Source of the DNA: Agapetus fuscipes
Taxonomy: Eukaryota > Arthropoda > Insecta > Trichoptera > Glossosomatidae
Length of the DNA: 64,000 nucleotides
Direction of reading: 5' to 3'
NCBI GenBank assembly: GCA_951799405.1
Contig: OX637337.1
Coordinates: forward strand, 4,154,001 to 4,218,000
The notes beneath the pieces are model-generated. The model ran no database searches and was not told where the DNA came from. It was given only the letters and a program-made list of their open reading frames with translations. A program made the translations under genes and the position numbers. Below are positions 32,462 through 43,210 of the stretch, piece after piece (positions within the stretch are counted from its first letter, which is position 1; each line of letters opens with the position of its first letter).

Positions 32462-32935
32462 TATAAAGTAAGATTCCTCGAGTTATAGGTTGGTTTGAGA
32501 CTGACCGCCCATACTGTAAAAATGGCTTACTTTGTCAATGCCGAAAAGGTGATGGATATGAATGAATTGAAAGAGGTATCCTTCACTTAACGGTTGGTAT
32601 GAGGCTGACCACCCATACTGTCAAAAATGGTTCACTCTGCCAATGTCACCCCTGTGACAGGGAAGGTCGGCAAAAGTTGTAGGGCTTATGTTTATTTAAG
32701 GTTTATTTTATTTGTAAGTACACATTCAGCATTTGTAAGCGCGAACTACACGTGTTTGTTCGTGGGTATGCATTTGGGAGCTTTAAACGAATATATCATA
32801 GCAACTTAGATAATAGATTATAGATGCAAGGATAGGAAGAAATGGAGGCAGCTGCGCAGAGGCTCTGGCGACTCCTAACTCATTTAATATGAATCTTAAA
32901 TGTCAATATATCTGTACAACATAGATTCGAGAAAT
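32462..32935 (+). repeat. Nested block: Rep-C around a LINE-D fragment around Rep-C
   Basis: Outer Rep-C occupies 32465-32540 and resumes at about 32880-32935 (catttaatatgaatctt to acatagatt). Between these lies LINE-D coding sequence (aaaggtgatggatatgaatg; aagaaatggaggcagctgcg), itself split by a full Rep-C at 32576-32827. The uninterrupted LINE-D reading gaggta/tgcaagg is restored when the inner copy is removed. Confidence 0.75.
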
Positions 32936-32994
32936 AAATACAATGAAAATAATACTCTCTTACTAATTTTAATGTATTCTCTATAATAATAATA

Positions 32995-33187
32995 ATCTAT
33001 AATCTAAGTTGCAAGGATATATTCATTTAAAGCTCTCAGATGTATGCCCACAAACCAACAAGTGTAGTTCACGCTTACAAATGCTGAGTGTGTACTTACA
33101 AATAAAATCCAAACCTCAAATGAACATAAGCCCCACAACTTTTGCCGACCTTCCCTGAAACAGGGGTGACATTGGCAAAGTGAACCA
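32995..33187 (-). repeat. Rep-C forming the 3' end of LINE-C
   Basis: Begins with a (TAA)n and tataatctaag tail. It is continuous with LINE-C 3' UTR at 33188, the first 65 bases or so of the unit being deleted. Confidence 0.8.
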
Positions 33188-33508
33188 TTTTAAATATAAA
33201 AAAGAACAAAACCTTACAAAGAAATCTATACAAAAAAAAGTCAAAAATTTCCTATGCAAAAAATGTAGCAAATGAATACACCAACATTAGAAATCAACAT
33301 TGCAGATTAGCCGCCACTTCTTCCTGTCCTTGCATACTTCTTTCATTTCATCCAGAGTCATAACCTTTTTCATACAAGTCCTCCTTTTATTATGACTCTG
33401 GATATCCCATTCATTCGCTATTTCAGAGATTTGATCCTTCCATACTTTTCTCGGTCTTCCTCTACCACGACATCCATCTATTCTAGCAACATATACTCTC
33501 TTCGTCAA
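33188..33508 (-). mobile_element. LINE-C: non-LTR retrotransposon C-terminus and 3' UTR
   Basis: The 73-codon frame (33508-33287) reads RGRGRPRKVWKDQI, then KEVCKDRKKWRLICNV and a stop. This GRGRPR..W / DR..WR.L arrangement is the C-terminal tail of many insect LINEs. No reverse-transcriptase core remains. Rep-C follows as the 3' terminus. Confidence 0.85.
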
Positions 33509-33918
33509 TCTTTACTATCTTTATCTAATCTATACCTAATGATAATTCATTTTATAATGAAGAACTAACACAAAGACATCGTCGTTTTGAATATAATGCT
33601 ACGGTCGTTTAATGCCAATTCAATGGAGAACCATAGTCACATAGCCTGTAATTATACCTTACAGGTAAACTACGTTTTTATACTCATTGTTATCCATAAA
33701 CGAACAAGATGAAATTGCTAATCTTTCGAGAATATGGAGGTAGAGGTACACACGGTAAAATAATAGTGATCTATAATCTACAATCTAAGTTGCATAATAA
33801 ATTTTTGACTTTTTTTGTAAAGATTTCTTTTTAAGGTTTTGTTGTTTTGACAATTATATTAATTATATTTTGTATTGTTTGTGTATTAACACTGTGAAAA
33901 TTCATAATGTTTAGTTAC
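33509..33918. other. No gene; LINE-C 3' UTR echo
   Basis: 33775-33860 repeats tctaatctaag...tttttgtaaagatttc, an orphan piece of LINE-C 3' UTR. The rest is unclassified. Confidence 0.4.
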
Positions 33919-33989
33919 AGGAATTCAAAGAAAACACTGTGTATTTTCACTCAAATATATTTAAAAAGATTAAAATCTTTAAAATAAAT

Positions 33990-34028
33990 TACAAACGCGT
34001 TTTCGACCTAGTAGGTCATCATCAGGTA
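33990..34028 (-). ncRNA. Hammerhead-like motif, left arm
   Basis: Minus strand: UAC, CUGAUGA, extra U, stem II GACCU/AGGUC, GAA, stem III AAC/GUU around GC, U at the cleavage position, GUA. Mirror image of the motif at 34051-34089. Confidence 0.5.
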
Positions 34029-34050
34029 TGAAGATATATCAGGTATTTGA

Positions 34051-34089
34051 TACCTGATGATGACCTACTAGGTCGAAAACGCGTTTGTA
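34051..34089 (+). ncRNA. Hammerhead-like motif, right arm
   Basis: Core CUGAUGA at 34054-34060, extra U at 34061, 5-bp stem II with ACU loop, GAA at 34075-34077, 3-bp stem III (A78-U85, A79-U84, C80-G83), U at 34086, stem I of 3 bp. The short stems make activity as a single molecule doubtful; action as a dimer is conceivable. Confidence 0.5.
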
Positions 34090-34189
34090 ATTTATTTTAA
34101 AGATTTTAATCTTTTTAAATATATTTGAGTGAAAATAAACAGTGTTTTCTTTGAATTCCTTCAAAAAATTGTAAACTAAAAATTATATT

Positions 34190-34440
34190 AATTTTCGGAT
34201 ATTTAACGAACCGTTCGGTGAGAACTTACATTATTCTCTACGTTTCGTCAGCGACGTAGCCGACGTCTTCAGGAGAACATCCTATCTGTACGGCGACTGA
34301 GGATGAACAGTTCATCCTACAGTTACGGCTACGTCGCTGACGAAACGTAGAGAATAATGTAAGTTCTCACCGAACGGTTCGTTAAATATCCGAAAATTAA
34401 TATAGTTGTCAAAATGTCAAACGACCGTAATTCTAACTTA
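34190..34440. mobile_element. Penelope-terminus-like inverted repeat
   Basis: attttcggatatttaacg to cggctacgtcg-type arms (about 34195-34265 and 34322-34402) flank a short centre. The right flank tcaaacgaccgtaattctaa matches 22.6 kb. Confidence 0.75.
34231..34279 (-). ncRNA. Hammerhead-like motif (CUGAAGA type)
   Basis: Minus strand: UGUUCUC, CUGAAGA (34272-34266), extra C, stem II GUCGGC/GCUGAC (one G-U), GAA, A-U stem III around CG, A at the cleavage position (34239), then GAGAAUA giving a stem I of about 7 bp. Confidence 0.55.
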
Positions 34441-34494
34441 AAGCTAACTTTTGTTGTTGTTTTTTTTTTTATACTTAAATGTTATTTATTGCTC

Positions 34495-34735
34495 GTATTC
34501 CATGACTTAAAGGTTGGTATGAGGCTGACCACCCATACTGTAAAAAATGCTTCACTTTGCCAATGTCACCCCTGTTTCAGGAAATGCCGGCAAGAGTTTC
34601 AGGGCGTATGTTCATTTGAGGTTTGGATTTATTTGTAAGTACACAATCAGCATTTGTAAGCGCGAACTACACTTGTTGGTTTGTGGGCATACATCTGAGA
34701 GCTTTAAATGAATATATCCTTGCAACTTAGATTAT
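34495..34735 (+). repeat. Rep-C, full length
   Basis: attccatgacttaaaggttg to ccttgcaacttagatta with a (TTA)n tail. A LINE-C-like UTR stretch (tacttaaatgttatttatt) precedes it. Confidence 0.88.
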
Positions 34736-34810
34736 TATTATTATTTATTATTATAGACATAAGACAGACAAGCACTAAGGGGACGGCATGTGTACATACA
34801 AAATGAACCA

Positions 34811-35069
34811 AGCCGATCGATGGCTCAGTTGGTAGAGTGCTTGCATTCCATGCCAAGTGCTCGAGTTCGAATCCCACCGAGGGTGTCAGAAATAATTTCC
34901 CGTTTCCGTGCTTATTTCAAACTCAAAAATAAAATACCGACAAGGTTTACTCTGCCTTCACAAGAAATGACTTCCCTGTAAAAATAAATAGGTTTCACTC
35001 GCCACATGCAAAACACTTCGGGGATAACGCGGCATGAAGTTACACTAAATGTGTAGCTTAGTTGCGTGT
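34811..35069 (+). mobile_element. SINE-B with internal deletion
   Basis: Head cgatcgatggctcagttggt and box B gagttcgaatccc. About 60 bases between aagaaatgac and cctgtaaaa are absent. Ends gtagcttagttgcg. Confidence 0.9.
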
Positions 35070-35104
35070 GAATATCATTCTTGAATAACAGTTTTAGGCT
35101 TACA

Positions 35105-35285
35105 CGGTCGGCTGATGATGCTGGAGTGATGCTTTTCGGGATCTGTTGCCGTGGTCTGTAGGAGCTGGAGCTTCCAGACGTTTCGCCCATCTAGAAAGAA
35201 GCCCATCGTAAAAATGGGCGAAACGTCCGGAAGCTCCAGCTCCCACAGACCACGGCAACAGATCCCGGAAAGCATCACTCCAGCA
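35105..35285. mobile_element. Inverted repeat with arms of about 75 bp
   Basis: The left arm tgctggagtgatgc...cgtttcgcccat and right arm atgggcgaaacgtccgg...cactccagca face each other across about 20 bases. A single arm of the family is at 29.4 kb. It resembles the PLE-type termini in layout and in its ctgatgatg word, but I could not complete a hammerhead fold. Confidence 0.75.
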
Positions 35286-35487
35286 ATATCATTCTTGCTT
35301 TTTTAAGCAATTTTTCAAAGCACTAACTTTAAAATAACACCATAAACCGAATATTTTTCCTTTCATATTGAATACATCATCACGATTTACATACTTTAGC
35401 AGTGAAATAAAATCACCATAATCTTATGGATCTGCATTTTGTATGAAAGTAAACTTTGTCTGCTGTCCGACAAAAAAACACAACTAA

Positions 35488-35618
35488 TGCCCAGTATTTT
35501 CAACGTTAGCATAGCGACTTTATACTAAGTGAAACGGATGCGCTTATGTCAATCGTGTGGGTAGTTTTTTTATCAGTTAAATAGTTACCACATATGCTAT
35601 GGCTGAAAATACCCGAGC
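35488..35618. mobile_element. H1 MITE, TAA duplication
   Basis: TAA at 35485-35487 and 35619-35621. Ends tgcccagtattttcaacg and ggctgaaaatacccgagc. Confidence 0.88.
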
Positions 35619-35813
35619 TAAGCTGAACAAATTGCATGTTTTTTTCCGCGTTGTCTCCGAACGATTCACATTTTTTAACACATGCAACCTTTTTATTTTC
35701 ATTGATAAGGAACAAGCGTTATGCCAATTCCACGAATGTTTTGTTTCTTTAAATATATTTCAAAAAAAAGATTGTCATATAACTAAGTAAAAATTGGTAA
35801 GAGTGTTTACTTA

Positions 35814-35900
35814 TGGTGGTAAGTTTAAAATGGTTAACGCTACAGACTCTTAATTGGAAGGAGTTCGTTCATGAGTTCGATTCTCAATGGAGCACTATAA
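35814..35900 (+). mobile_element. Diverged tRNA-like SINE head
   Basis: aaaatggttaacgctacaga and gagttcgattctcaatggag resemble the SINE-A head with a decayed box A. Confidence 0.4.
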
Positions 35901-35902
35901 TT

Positions 35903-36155
35903 TATTCCTTGACTTATAGGTTGGTTGGTGTGACCACCCTTACTGTAAAAATGGTTCCCTTTGCTAATGTCACCCCTTCTACACGGAAGGTCGGAAAAAA
36001 TTATGGGGCTGATGTTAATTTGAAGTTTGGATTTTAATTTGTTAATACAGATGCAGCAGTTGCAAGAGCAGACTTATACGTGGTTTCTGTTTGTGGAAAA
36101 TGCATTTAATATGAAATTTAAATGTCAATATATCTTTGCAACATAGATTATAGAT
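35903..36155 (+). repeat. Rep-C, full length
   Basis: attccttgacttataggttg to gcaacatagattatagat. Confidence 0.85.
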
Positions 36156-36194
36156 TTAAATATGCTCTTCGCTGTGTCTAAAAAAATCTTCTAA

Positions 36195-36318
36195 CTTTAT
36201 AAAAGGTCCATCTATCCTTAAACTAACTAGCGCTTTCTATAGCGACGACCAAGTTCGAAGAGTGCTCTAAGGGTGTGATTCACATAAAAACAGTGCTCAC
36301 CAAATAAATCATCAAAAT
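36195..36318 (+). mobile_element. SINE-A 3' fragment (LINE-type tail)
   Basis: tttataaaaggtccatc to cagtgctcaccaaataaat. Confidence 0.75.
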
Positions 36319-36350
36319 ACAACTTTTACCTATAACTGTCGATTTTAGAA

Positions 36351-36656
36351 AGTAATAATAATAATAATATTAGGATGATTTATTTGGTGAACGCTGTTTT
36401 TGTGTGTATCACACCTCAAGAGCCCTCTGCGAGCTTGGTCGTCGCTGTAGAAAGCGGCAATTCTCAAGCAAGACCCAGTTGCTTTAAGGCTGGATGGGCC
36501 TTTAGTGACCGGCCTTTGGTAAAGGTATATGAATTTTTCCCCCAGCGAAGAGCAAATTTGAAAATATGAATAGTACATTTTTTGTGCTCTGCCGGAATTC
36601 GAACCCACAACCTTTTTTTTACGAGTCAGAAGTGTTAACCACTAGACTATGGACCA
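36351..36656 (-). mobile_element. SINE-A with LINE-type tail
   Basis: A (TAA)n tail at 36351-36370 and tRNA head at 36600-36656 (attcgaacccacaacc; ctagactatggaccac). Full length. Confidence 0.9.
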
Positions 36657-37205
36657 CTTAGATAAGTCAGAAGACTGAGAAAAAAATAGGGTCGCACTGA
36701 AAGACAAGAAGAAGTAGGTAAGACAAAAATTTAATTAAAATCTACGACAAGTTAATTTGTCAGTAAATCACTTGATAACGAGAGAATTTGTTCAAGTTTT
36801 TAATGGCTTTATCGTAACCATTTATTTAGTCACTGATCGTGTTGATACGGAATACCACTAATTTGTTCCATCTATACTTTTAATTAATGATTATGGAATT
36901 GATTGAGACGTCAGAGGAGCGTCCCACGCTTAGCAGAACTGTGTGGGAAGAAATGATTACAAATATAGAGATATGTAGGCAATTAATGTTGATTACAAAC
37001 ATAGCTATAAGTTGTATAGGTACATCAGAAATATAAATAGACTGAACGCGTGCATATATCTTAAATCTATAGTTACGAATATGCAGGTGTTGGTAGTTGT
37101 GTGTTGATTTGTCTGTGTTAGCTAATGATGACGACAAAGCTCAAAGAGTAGTCTTGATGTGAATGGTCAAATAAATTATCCGTTTATTCATTCATATTTC
37201 TGTAG
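36657..37205. other. No gene seen
   Basis: No recognised repeat. The 85-codon minus ORF (36880-37137) is Ile/Ser-rich without a domain. Confidence 0.4.
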
Positions 37206-37582
37206 GTACCTTAGAGCATAAACAACGAAAGTCCACTTTTTTGCGTTTTTGAGTTAATGATGCAGAAATTATTATTATTAGCTGTTCTATAAGTGGAAAA
37301 AATACTGGAGTCCTCGGACTCATACATAGTTACTGAGATATCAAGTGTAATAAATATGGGATGCACATAAAAGTGCGAGCATAAACCACGAAAGTTCCAC
37401 ATACGTTGTTCACATTACTTCACATTAAATAAATATCGATAAAAGAAGATAAACAGTTTTTACAGATCAAAAATATCTCGTCTAGTTTAGAAGTTATGTT
37501 TTAAAAAAGTGCACATTTTCACTAAAGCTCGTCTCCTGCACATTTACTAAATGTGACTACCGTTGTTTATGCTCTAAGGTAC
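37206..37582. mobile_element. Non-autonomous DNA element with 22-bp terminal inverted repeats
   Basis: gtaccttagagcataaacaa and its complement bound 377 bp, and a third internal copy (gagcataaaccacgaaagt) lies near 37378. No ORF. The exact boundary and superfamily are unclear because any target duplication merges with the inverted repeat. Confidence 0.7.
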
Positions 37583-37689
37583 AGATTTGTCATAGTTCTG
37601 GTCACGCAATGCACACATCGCGTGACCAGCTAAAATATATTATAATTGAAACTGTACAAACTGGCAGATGGTTCTAGCTTTACACGCAC

Positions 37690-37945
37690 CATTCCTTGAC
37701 ATATAGGTTGGTATGAGGCTCATCCCCCATACTGTAAAAAATGGTTCGCTTGGCCAATGTCATCCCTGTTTCAGGGAAGGTCGGCAAGAGTTGCAGGGTG
37801 TATGTGCATTTGAGATTTGATTTTTATGTTGTATGTTTACATGCGGCATGTGCAAGCGCGAACTTGTACGTGTCTGCTTGTGAGAATGCATATAATGTGA
37901 ATTTTCAATGTAACATATCTTTGCAACTTAGATTAGATTAGAAGC
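37690..37945 (+). repeat. Rep-C, (TTAGA)n-tailed subtype
   Basis: attccttgacatataggttg to gcaacttagattagattag. Carries the tgtacgtgtctgcttgtgag variant of the 3' half. Confidence 0.9.
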
Positions 37946-38126
37946 AAAAATTTCGAGTACAGTTCCTCGTACAGCAAATCGAGTCGAGTATAAGCAAATA
38001 CAACTCCGAATAAATAGCTTCTCCCATTCCTTTAAAACATCTCATTTGAAATTGACCGAAGTGCGAACAAAATCTCAATATCAAGCTTAAATAGTTTTTA
38101 CCATATATTGTTACTGTGTATTGTTC

Positions 38127-38725
38127 CTTGACTTATAGGTTGGTATGTGGCTGACCACCCATACTGTAGAAAATGGTTTAGTTTGCCAATGTCACCCCTG
38201 TTTCAGGGAAGGACGGCAAGAGTTGCAGAGTGCATGTATGAGATTTGGGTTCTTACGTTAGAGGTTCATTTGCGTCATTTTGTTTTTTTTTTTTAAGAAA
38301 TCCTGTGCGGGAAACTCCCTAGATTCTAGAGACTCAAGGGGTCTATGACACTCGTTGTAGTGCCGCAGAGGTGTACGAGCTTGGTCGTCGCTACAAAGCG
38401 CCAATACTCAAGCAAGACCCAGTTGCTGTAAGGCTGGATGGACCTTTCAGTGGCCGGTCTTTTGGTAAAGGCTTTGTGATTTTTTTTTCAACCCAGTGAA
38501 GAGCATATTTGGAAATATATATAGTGTATTATTTTTGTGCTCCGCTGGAATCCAAATCCACAACCTTCCATTTACGAGTCCGAAGTGTTGCCAATGGACA
38601 ACGGACCGGTCCAAGACCGGGCATGTACAAATGCGAACTTATACGTATCTGCTTGTGAGAATACATATAATGTGAATCCATAATGTAACATATCTTTGCA
38701 ACTTAGATTAAATTAGATTAGATTA
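38127..38725 (+). repeat. Rep-C split by SINE-A
   Basis: The unit runs 38127-38282, is interrupted by SINE-A, and resumes at 38613 (gcatgtacaaatgcgaac) to the (TTAGA)n tail. Confidence 0.88.
38283..38612 (-). mobile_element. SINE-A with poly(A)-type 3' module
   Basis: On the minus strand it ends cctagattctagag-type sequence and then a T/A tract (38283-38295 on plus). Body and head are intact (ggaccggtcc at 38612). Confidence 0.9.
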
Positions 38726-39329
38726 ATTCTTACCTATTAAGCACATGTGCCTGTATTGGATGCACGCCCTTGCCGTTCGCTTAGAAAAACTTTTCTTATG
38801 CCAGCCTGTTACATGCATATTATACTTTCGCATTTTTTTCAGGAAAGGCGTGTCATTTGTCATGCGTACTGTAAACTCCCCCCCTCCCCCTCCCACCACC
38901 CATTTTTGCGTCCCAGAATAAAATCTTTACGACACTCGCACCCCCGCAGTATCCTATCCGCGTCTCTCTCCCTCCCAGCATGACCACGCCCCCCTGGTGA
39001 CACAGTCTGACCACGCCCATCGCGACACGATGGACCAATCAGACGAGGGCACTGAAAGACTTTCAGGTTTCAGAGCAAGGTATATGCAAGCAGGAATTGT
39101 AACGAGGGAAAAGGAAGGGAAAAGAGGAAAGGGAAGATCGATAAAAGTTTTAAAAATATGACAGGAAAAAGTCTGAAGGATTGAGTTAGGAATGAATGGG
39201 TAAAGAAAGAATGTAAGTCGTTTTTTTTTTAATAGGTTTGTGGAAAGGAATGCAATGCGAAAGACGAAGCTTGTGTGCATGCAACGGCATCTGTTGAACC
39301 AGGGTCGAAGTTATGCTCAAGTGAGCCAG
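38726..39329. other. C-rich stretch; no gene recognised
   Basis: ccccccctccccctcccacc at about 38878 is G-rich on the other strand. The 108-codon minus ORF has no domain. Confidence 0.4.
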
Positions 39330-39405
39330 ACGCAAGATTCGAACCAACGTTATCCGTTTCCAAATACCGCACCTCTACCCCTCGGCCCTAACACCGACAT
39401 AAGTT
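39330..39405 (-). mobile_element. tRNA-like sequence
   Basis: Minus strand ggccgaggggtagaggtgcg and gttggttcgaatcttgcg resemble boxes A and B. It is immediately upstream of LINE-D and is probably another SINE head. Confidence 0.4.
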
Positions 39406-39410
39406 GAAAG

Positions 39411-39745
39411 AAGATGTGAAAGTTAAGGTAGAAAAGAATGTGATGAGATGGTTTGGGCATGTGGAAAGAATGAATGATGAAATACTGACAAAGTAAAGAT
39501 ACAGAAGACGTGTGAGAGGAAAAAGAGGTAAGGGACGACCAAGAAAAGTATAGCTAGATCAGATTGCTGAAATTTTGAAATAATGGGATATAGGAAGCGA
39601 ATGTAAGAGAGGGAAATGTATGGAAAAGGTGATGGATATGAATGAATTGAAAAATGTAAAAAAGGATAGAAAAAAATGGAGGCAAATCTGCAGAGTTTCT
39701 GACCATTCCTAGAGGAATGGTAACAGAGTTACAGTTACAGTTACA
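39411..39745 (+). mobile_element. LINE-D: C-terminus and tail
   Basis: A frame with stops reads KNVMRWFGHVERMNDE, GKRGKGRPRKV, KKWRQICRVSDHS. The tail is repeated acagtt at 39722-39747. Two in-frame stops and no catalytic domain mean a dead 5'-truncated copy. Confidence 0.8.
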
Positions 39746-39849
39746 GTACCAACATATTGTGTTCATGGTTTATCAATTAATCTTTTGAATTTTTTAACAA
39801 ATTTGCACATTATTGCGTTGATATCTATGTAAATACTCAAAAAATGCTT

Positions 39850-40529
39850 CAGGTAGTTGGGAAATTGTGGGGATTCATTTTTACATAATTTATTCCATAT
39901 ACGGTTCACATACAGAGTCACTGAACACCTACACAGCACAACGGTTGATTGGCTTTTAAAGCTACAGAAAGCTTTGGCCCTTGTTTATTTGCAAGAATAA
40001 GGATCATTTTCGAACCATTGAGAATTGGAAGATGCGAGAATTAACTAAAACATTCCACTTAACACTTAAGCTATCTCGAACAATATCAAATACAAATTAT
40101 AATATAATATTAGGGTGATTTATTTGGTGAGCGCTGTTTTTGTGTGTATCACACCTCAAGAGCCCTCTGCGAGCTTGGTCGTCGCTGCAGAAAGCGACAA
40201 TTCTCAAGCAAGACCCAGTTGTTGTAAGGTTGGATGGGCCTTTCAGTGACCGGTCTTTGGTAAAGGTTTATGAATTTTTCAACCCAGCGAACAGCACATT
40301 TGGAAATTTTAATGATATTTTTTTGTGCTCCGCCGGGATTCGAATCCACAACCTTCCATTTACGAGTCCGAAGTGTTGCCACTGGACTACGGGCCCAACA
40401 ACACGCGGTGTACCTAGCGGTCTTTGTAAAAAAATATGGAAGTAACTATCATATATTTGTTTCTAAAGAGACTTGGCAGACTTTATCATCACACAGACAA
40501 ACAAAATACACATTTACATATTCATAACA
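39850..40529 (-). mobile_element. Solo LTR-B split by SINE-A
   Basis: ttacataatttattcca, cggttcacatacagagtcac and cacatttacatattcataaca are in LTR-B order. SINE-A occupies 40112-40397. The left end is eroded. Confidence 0.6.
40112..40397 (-). mobile_element. SINE-A with LINE-type tail
   Basis: Full length: tail ggtgatttatttggtgagcg, head attcgaatccacaacc to ggactacgggcc. Confidence 0.92.
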
Positions 40530-41414
40530 ATATTAACATACAACGACAATGGAAACTATTTATTTAGAAGTTAAAAGAGTATTATTATCGTCATTTTTCT
40601 TCGTCGTTCCACATTCTGCCACCGATAGCAAAAGCAGCACTTGACAGAAACGACTGGAGAGAAAATCGATAGACTCTTTTAGAGAGCACTTTTCTTTCTG
40701 TCTGCAAAGCCAGTCGTAAAATTCGCTTACAAACAAAGTTTTCGTAAACAAACTTCTATATTTAGTACCCATGTTTGAATGAGGTATCCAGAGTTATTCT
40801 AAAAGGAGAGCTTGCATGGAAAAGATTAATTATGACTCTGGATGAAATATAAAATAACCTATGCAAGAACCGAAAAAAATAGAGTGTTGGTGGCTATTAA
40901 ATTTGAAAAAGCTTTTAAATTTGTAATATTCATTTTCATTGCTAATTCGTATTTCATCGATTTAAAATTATTATTCTCCTTTTATACAGTTTAATGCATA
41001 TTGACGTTAAAAAGGTAATAGGGCATAATCGACGAAAACTAAATTGTTCAGGAGAGCAGTTTAAAGTTTGAGATTGCAGAAAAATGGCATACCTTTTTTT
41101 ATTTTTTTTATCATTTCGTTAAAATCAAAAGAGCTCTAAAATTTAAAAAATAAAGACATTTATTGGCATTCCTATTAATGTGGCTTTACGATGTTTTACG
41201 ATTTTTTTTGTCACAAGCGCCTTTAGGAAAAAAAGAACAAAATCTTGTCGCTTACACCAAAACTGCACTTCGAAAACGCAGTTGTTTGCTTGGGCATAAA
41301 TAACAAAAAATCATCGTAGAGCTATGGGAGTTAGCACATTAGAAAGAGCGGAAAATTGTAAGTAGGATAGCATTCATAACTCATTTTTGACCAAAACGTC
41401 GCTATTATAATTTT
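40530..41414. other. No gene; short LINE-C coding piece
   Basis: 40815-40900 (ttatgactctggatgaaat; ctatgcaagaaccgaaaa) is a fragment of the LINE-C C-terminus. The remainder is unclassified AT-rich DNA. Confidence 0.45.
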
Positions 41415-41690
41415 TATTCCTTGACTCATAGGTCGGTAGGTACGAGACTAACCATCCATACTGTAAAAATTGATTCACTTTGCTGATGTCCTGTTTCAGA
41501 GAAGTTCGGCAATGAGTCACAGGTTTTATGTTCATTTGAGATTTGGGTTTTTATTTCGTAGGTATACATGTATCATGTTTTAGAGCAAACTTAAACAAAG
41601 TATAAAACAATTCACATACACACAAGCAGACACGTGTAAACTCACGCTTTCACATGCTGCATATTTCATAGAATGAACCTAAAAATACTT
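41415..41690. repeat. Rep-C plus copy followed by a minus 3' fragment
   Basis: Plus 41415-41590 (attccttgactcataggtcg onward); minus 41600-41690 (cacaagcagacacgtgtaaa). Confidence 0.7.
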
Positions 41691-42029
41691 ACAAATAGTA
41701 CGCTTGTAATTGGGGGATACACCCTAATTTTTTTTCTCCCACACATCTGATACAAAGGGATGTTGGCCGGCTGTCGGGGGTGCGGTAGGCAAGAGCTGCA
41801 AGGGCGCGGGGCTATCCTGAATATAATCGATACCTCTTGGGGAGAATATAGGTCACTCCTGAACGCGGGGTAGGAAGTGAGCATGTTGTGTGGGAATGCT
41901 ATTCACCTATTTATATGTTTTAAGAATTGAGAATGCTGACTTTGAACCATGAATGTGTATACTTAATTTCGAGTGTAAAACATTGCGTTAACTCACTTTG
42001 ATTGCGTAAATCGAATAAAAACGAATGAT
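41691..42029. other. No gene recognised
   Basis: Slightly GC-richer at 41760-41870. No domain in the 72-codon minus ORF. Confidence 0.4.
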
Positions 42030-42275
42030 AGCTGGTATGGTTGGTATGCGGCTGACCACCCATACTGTAAAAAATGGTTCACTGTGCCAATGTCCCCCCT
42101 GTTTCAGAGAAGGACGGCAAGAGTTGCAGGGCTTATGTTCATTTGAGATTGAGTTTTTATAATGTAGGTCCACATGCGGCATGTGTTAGCGCGAAATTAT
42201 ACATGTCTGCTTGTGGGAATGCGTTTAATATGAATCTTAAATAATTTATATCTTTGCAGCTTAGATTTATATAGC
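42030..42275 (+). repeat. Rep-C
   Basis: tggttggtatgcggctgacc to tctttgcagcttagatt. Confidence 0.85.
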
Positions 42276-42339
42276 TAACTTTGAAAATCGAATCCCAAGC
42301 GTTGACCATCAGACTATAAATATCTTCGACCATGTTGCT

Positions 42340-42802
42340 GAGCACTCATACTGTAAAAAATATGGTTCACTTTGCAAATATCACCCCTGTTTCAGGGAAG
42401 GTCGGCTAGATTTGCAAGGCTTATGTTCACTTCAGATTGGGTTTTATGTTGTAAGTCCACATGCGGCATGTGCAAGCGCGAAATTATACGTGTCTGCTTG
42501 TGCAATTGCATTTCTATATCTATAATATAAGTTGCAAGGGTATAATTAACATTTAAAGCTCTAAAATGCATGCCCACAAACAAACACGTGTAGTTCGCGC
42601 TTACAAATGCTGAATGTGTACTTTAAATAAAATCCAAACCTCAAATGAACATAAGCCCTACAACTTTTGCCGACCTTCCCTGACACAGGGGTGACATTGG
42701 CAAAGTGACACAATATTTATAGTATAGGTGGTCAGCCTCATACCAACCTATAAATTTAATTCAATTATTAAATGTAACATATCTTTGCAACTCAGATTAT
42801 TT
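42340..42802. repeat. Two Rep-C copies tail to tail plus a 3' fragment
   Basis: Plus copy 42340-42513 breaks at tgcaattgcattt, minus copy 42514-42765 starts with its tail and ends caacctataaat, and a plus 3' end lies at 42770-42802. The second copy inserted into the first. Confidence 0.8.
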
Positions 42803-43210
42803 AAAAAGATGTCTTCGTCTTTCCAATTTTCTTCTTCTTAACAAATCCACTTTCCCCCATCCTCCTTTTATATTCGCAAACACATTAAAATCCCTTAAAG
42901 AATTTCATTTGTTTTTAATGTCAAATAGTATTTCATAATTTAATTCAGGGGCGTCACAAATTGTCAAGATTGCCTACTGGATTTGCCGGGAGCCTGGTAT
43001 TGTTTTTTTACCGGCAGGGGTTGGGGGTTGCTTCGTGTCTTTGCTGGCTTATATTATCTAACAACGACTTCAGCTACTGCATAATCTGATCCTGGGCGAC
43101 ATCGCCGTGATTAAATTTTAATATTTTAAACGTAGGTTTACACTCGCCTGAGACGCAGCATCCGGCCGGCAAACGGCACGTGGTAAATTTCTTTTAAAGC
43201 AATCATTTAA
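42803..43210. other. No gene recognised
   Basis: A GC-richer patch at 42980-43180 without an ORF or known repeat. Confidence 0.4.

Larger units (their letters stand above)
33919..34160. mobile_element. Inverted repeat with 110-bp arms, Penelope-terminus-like
   Basis: Arms 33919-34028 and 34051-34160 are near-perfect complements with a 22-base centre. Each arm tip carries cctgatgatgacctacta, so both strands have a hammerhead-like fold facing outward. Little divergence between the arms suggests recent origin. Confidence 0.85.

Noticed and set aside
32576..32827. Rep-C as a Helitron
   Set aside because: This insertion shows little duplication and starts with TC, but the end is not CTRR with a hairpin. 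Short tandem tails and linkage to LINE-C favour a LINE-derived unit.
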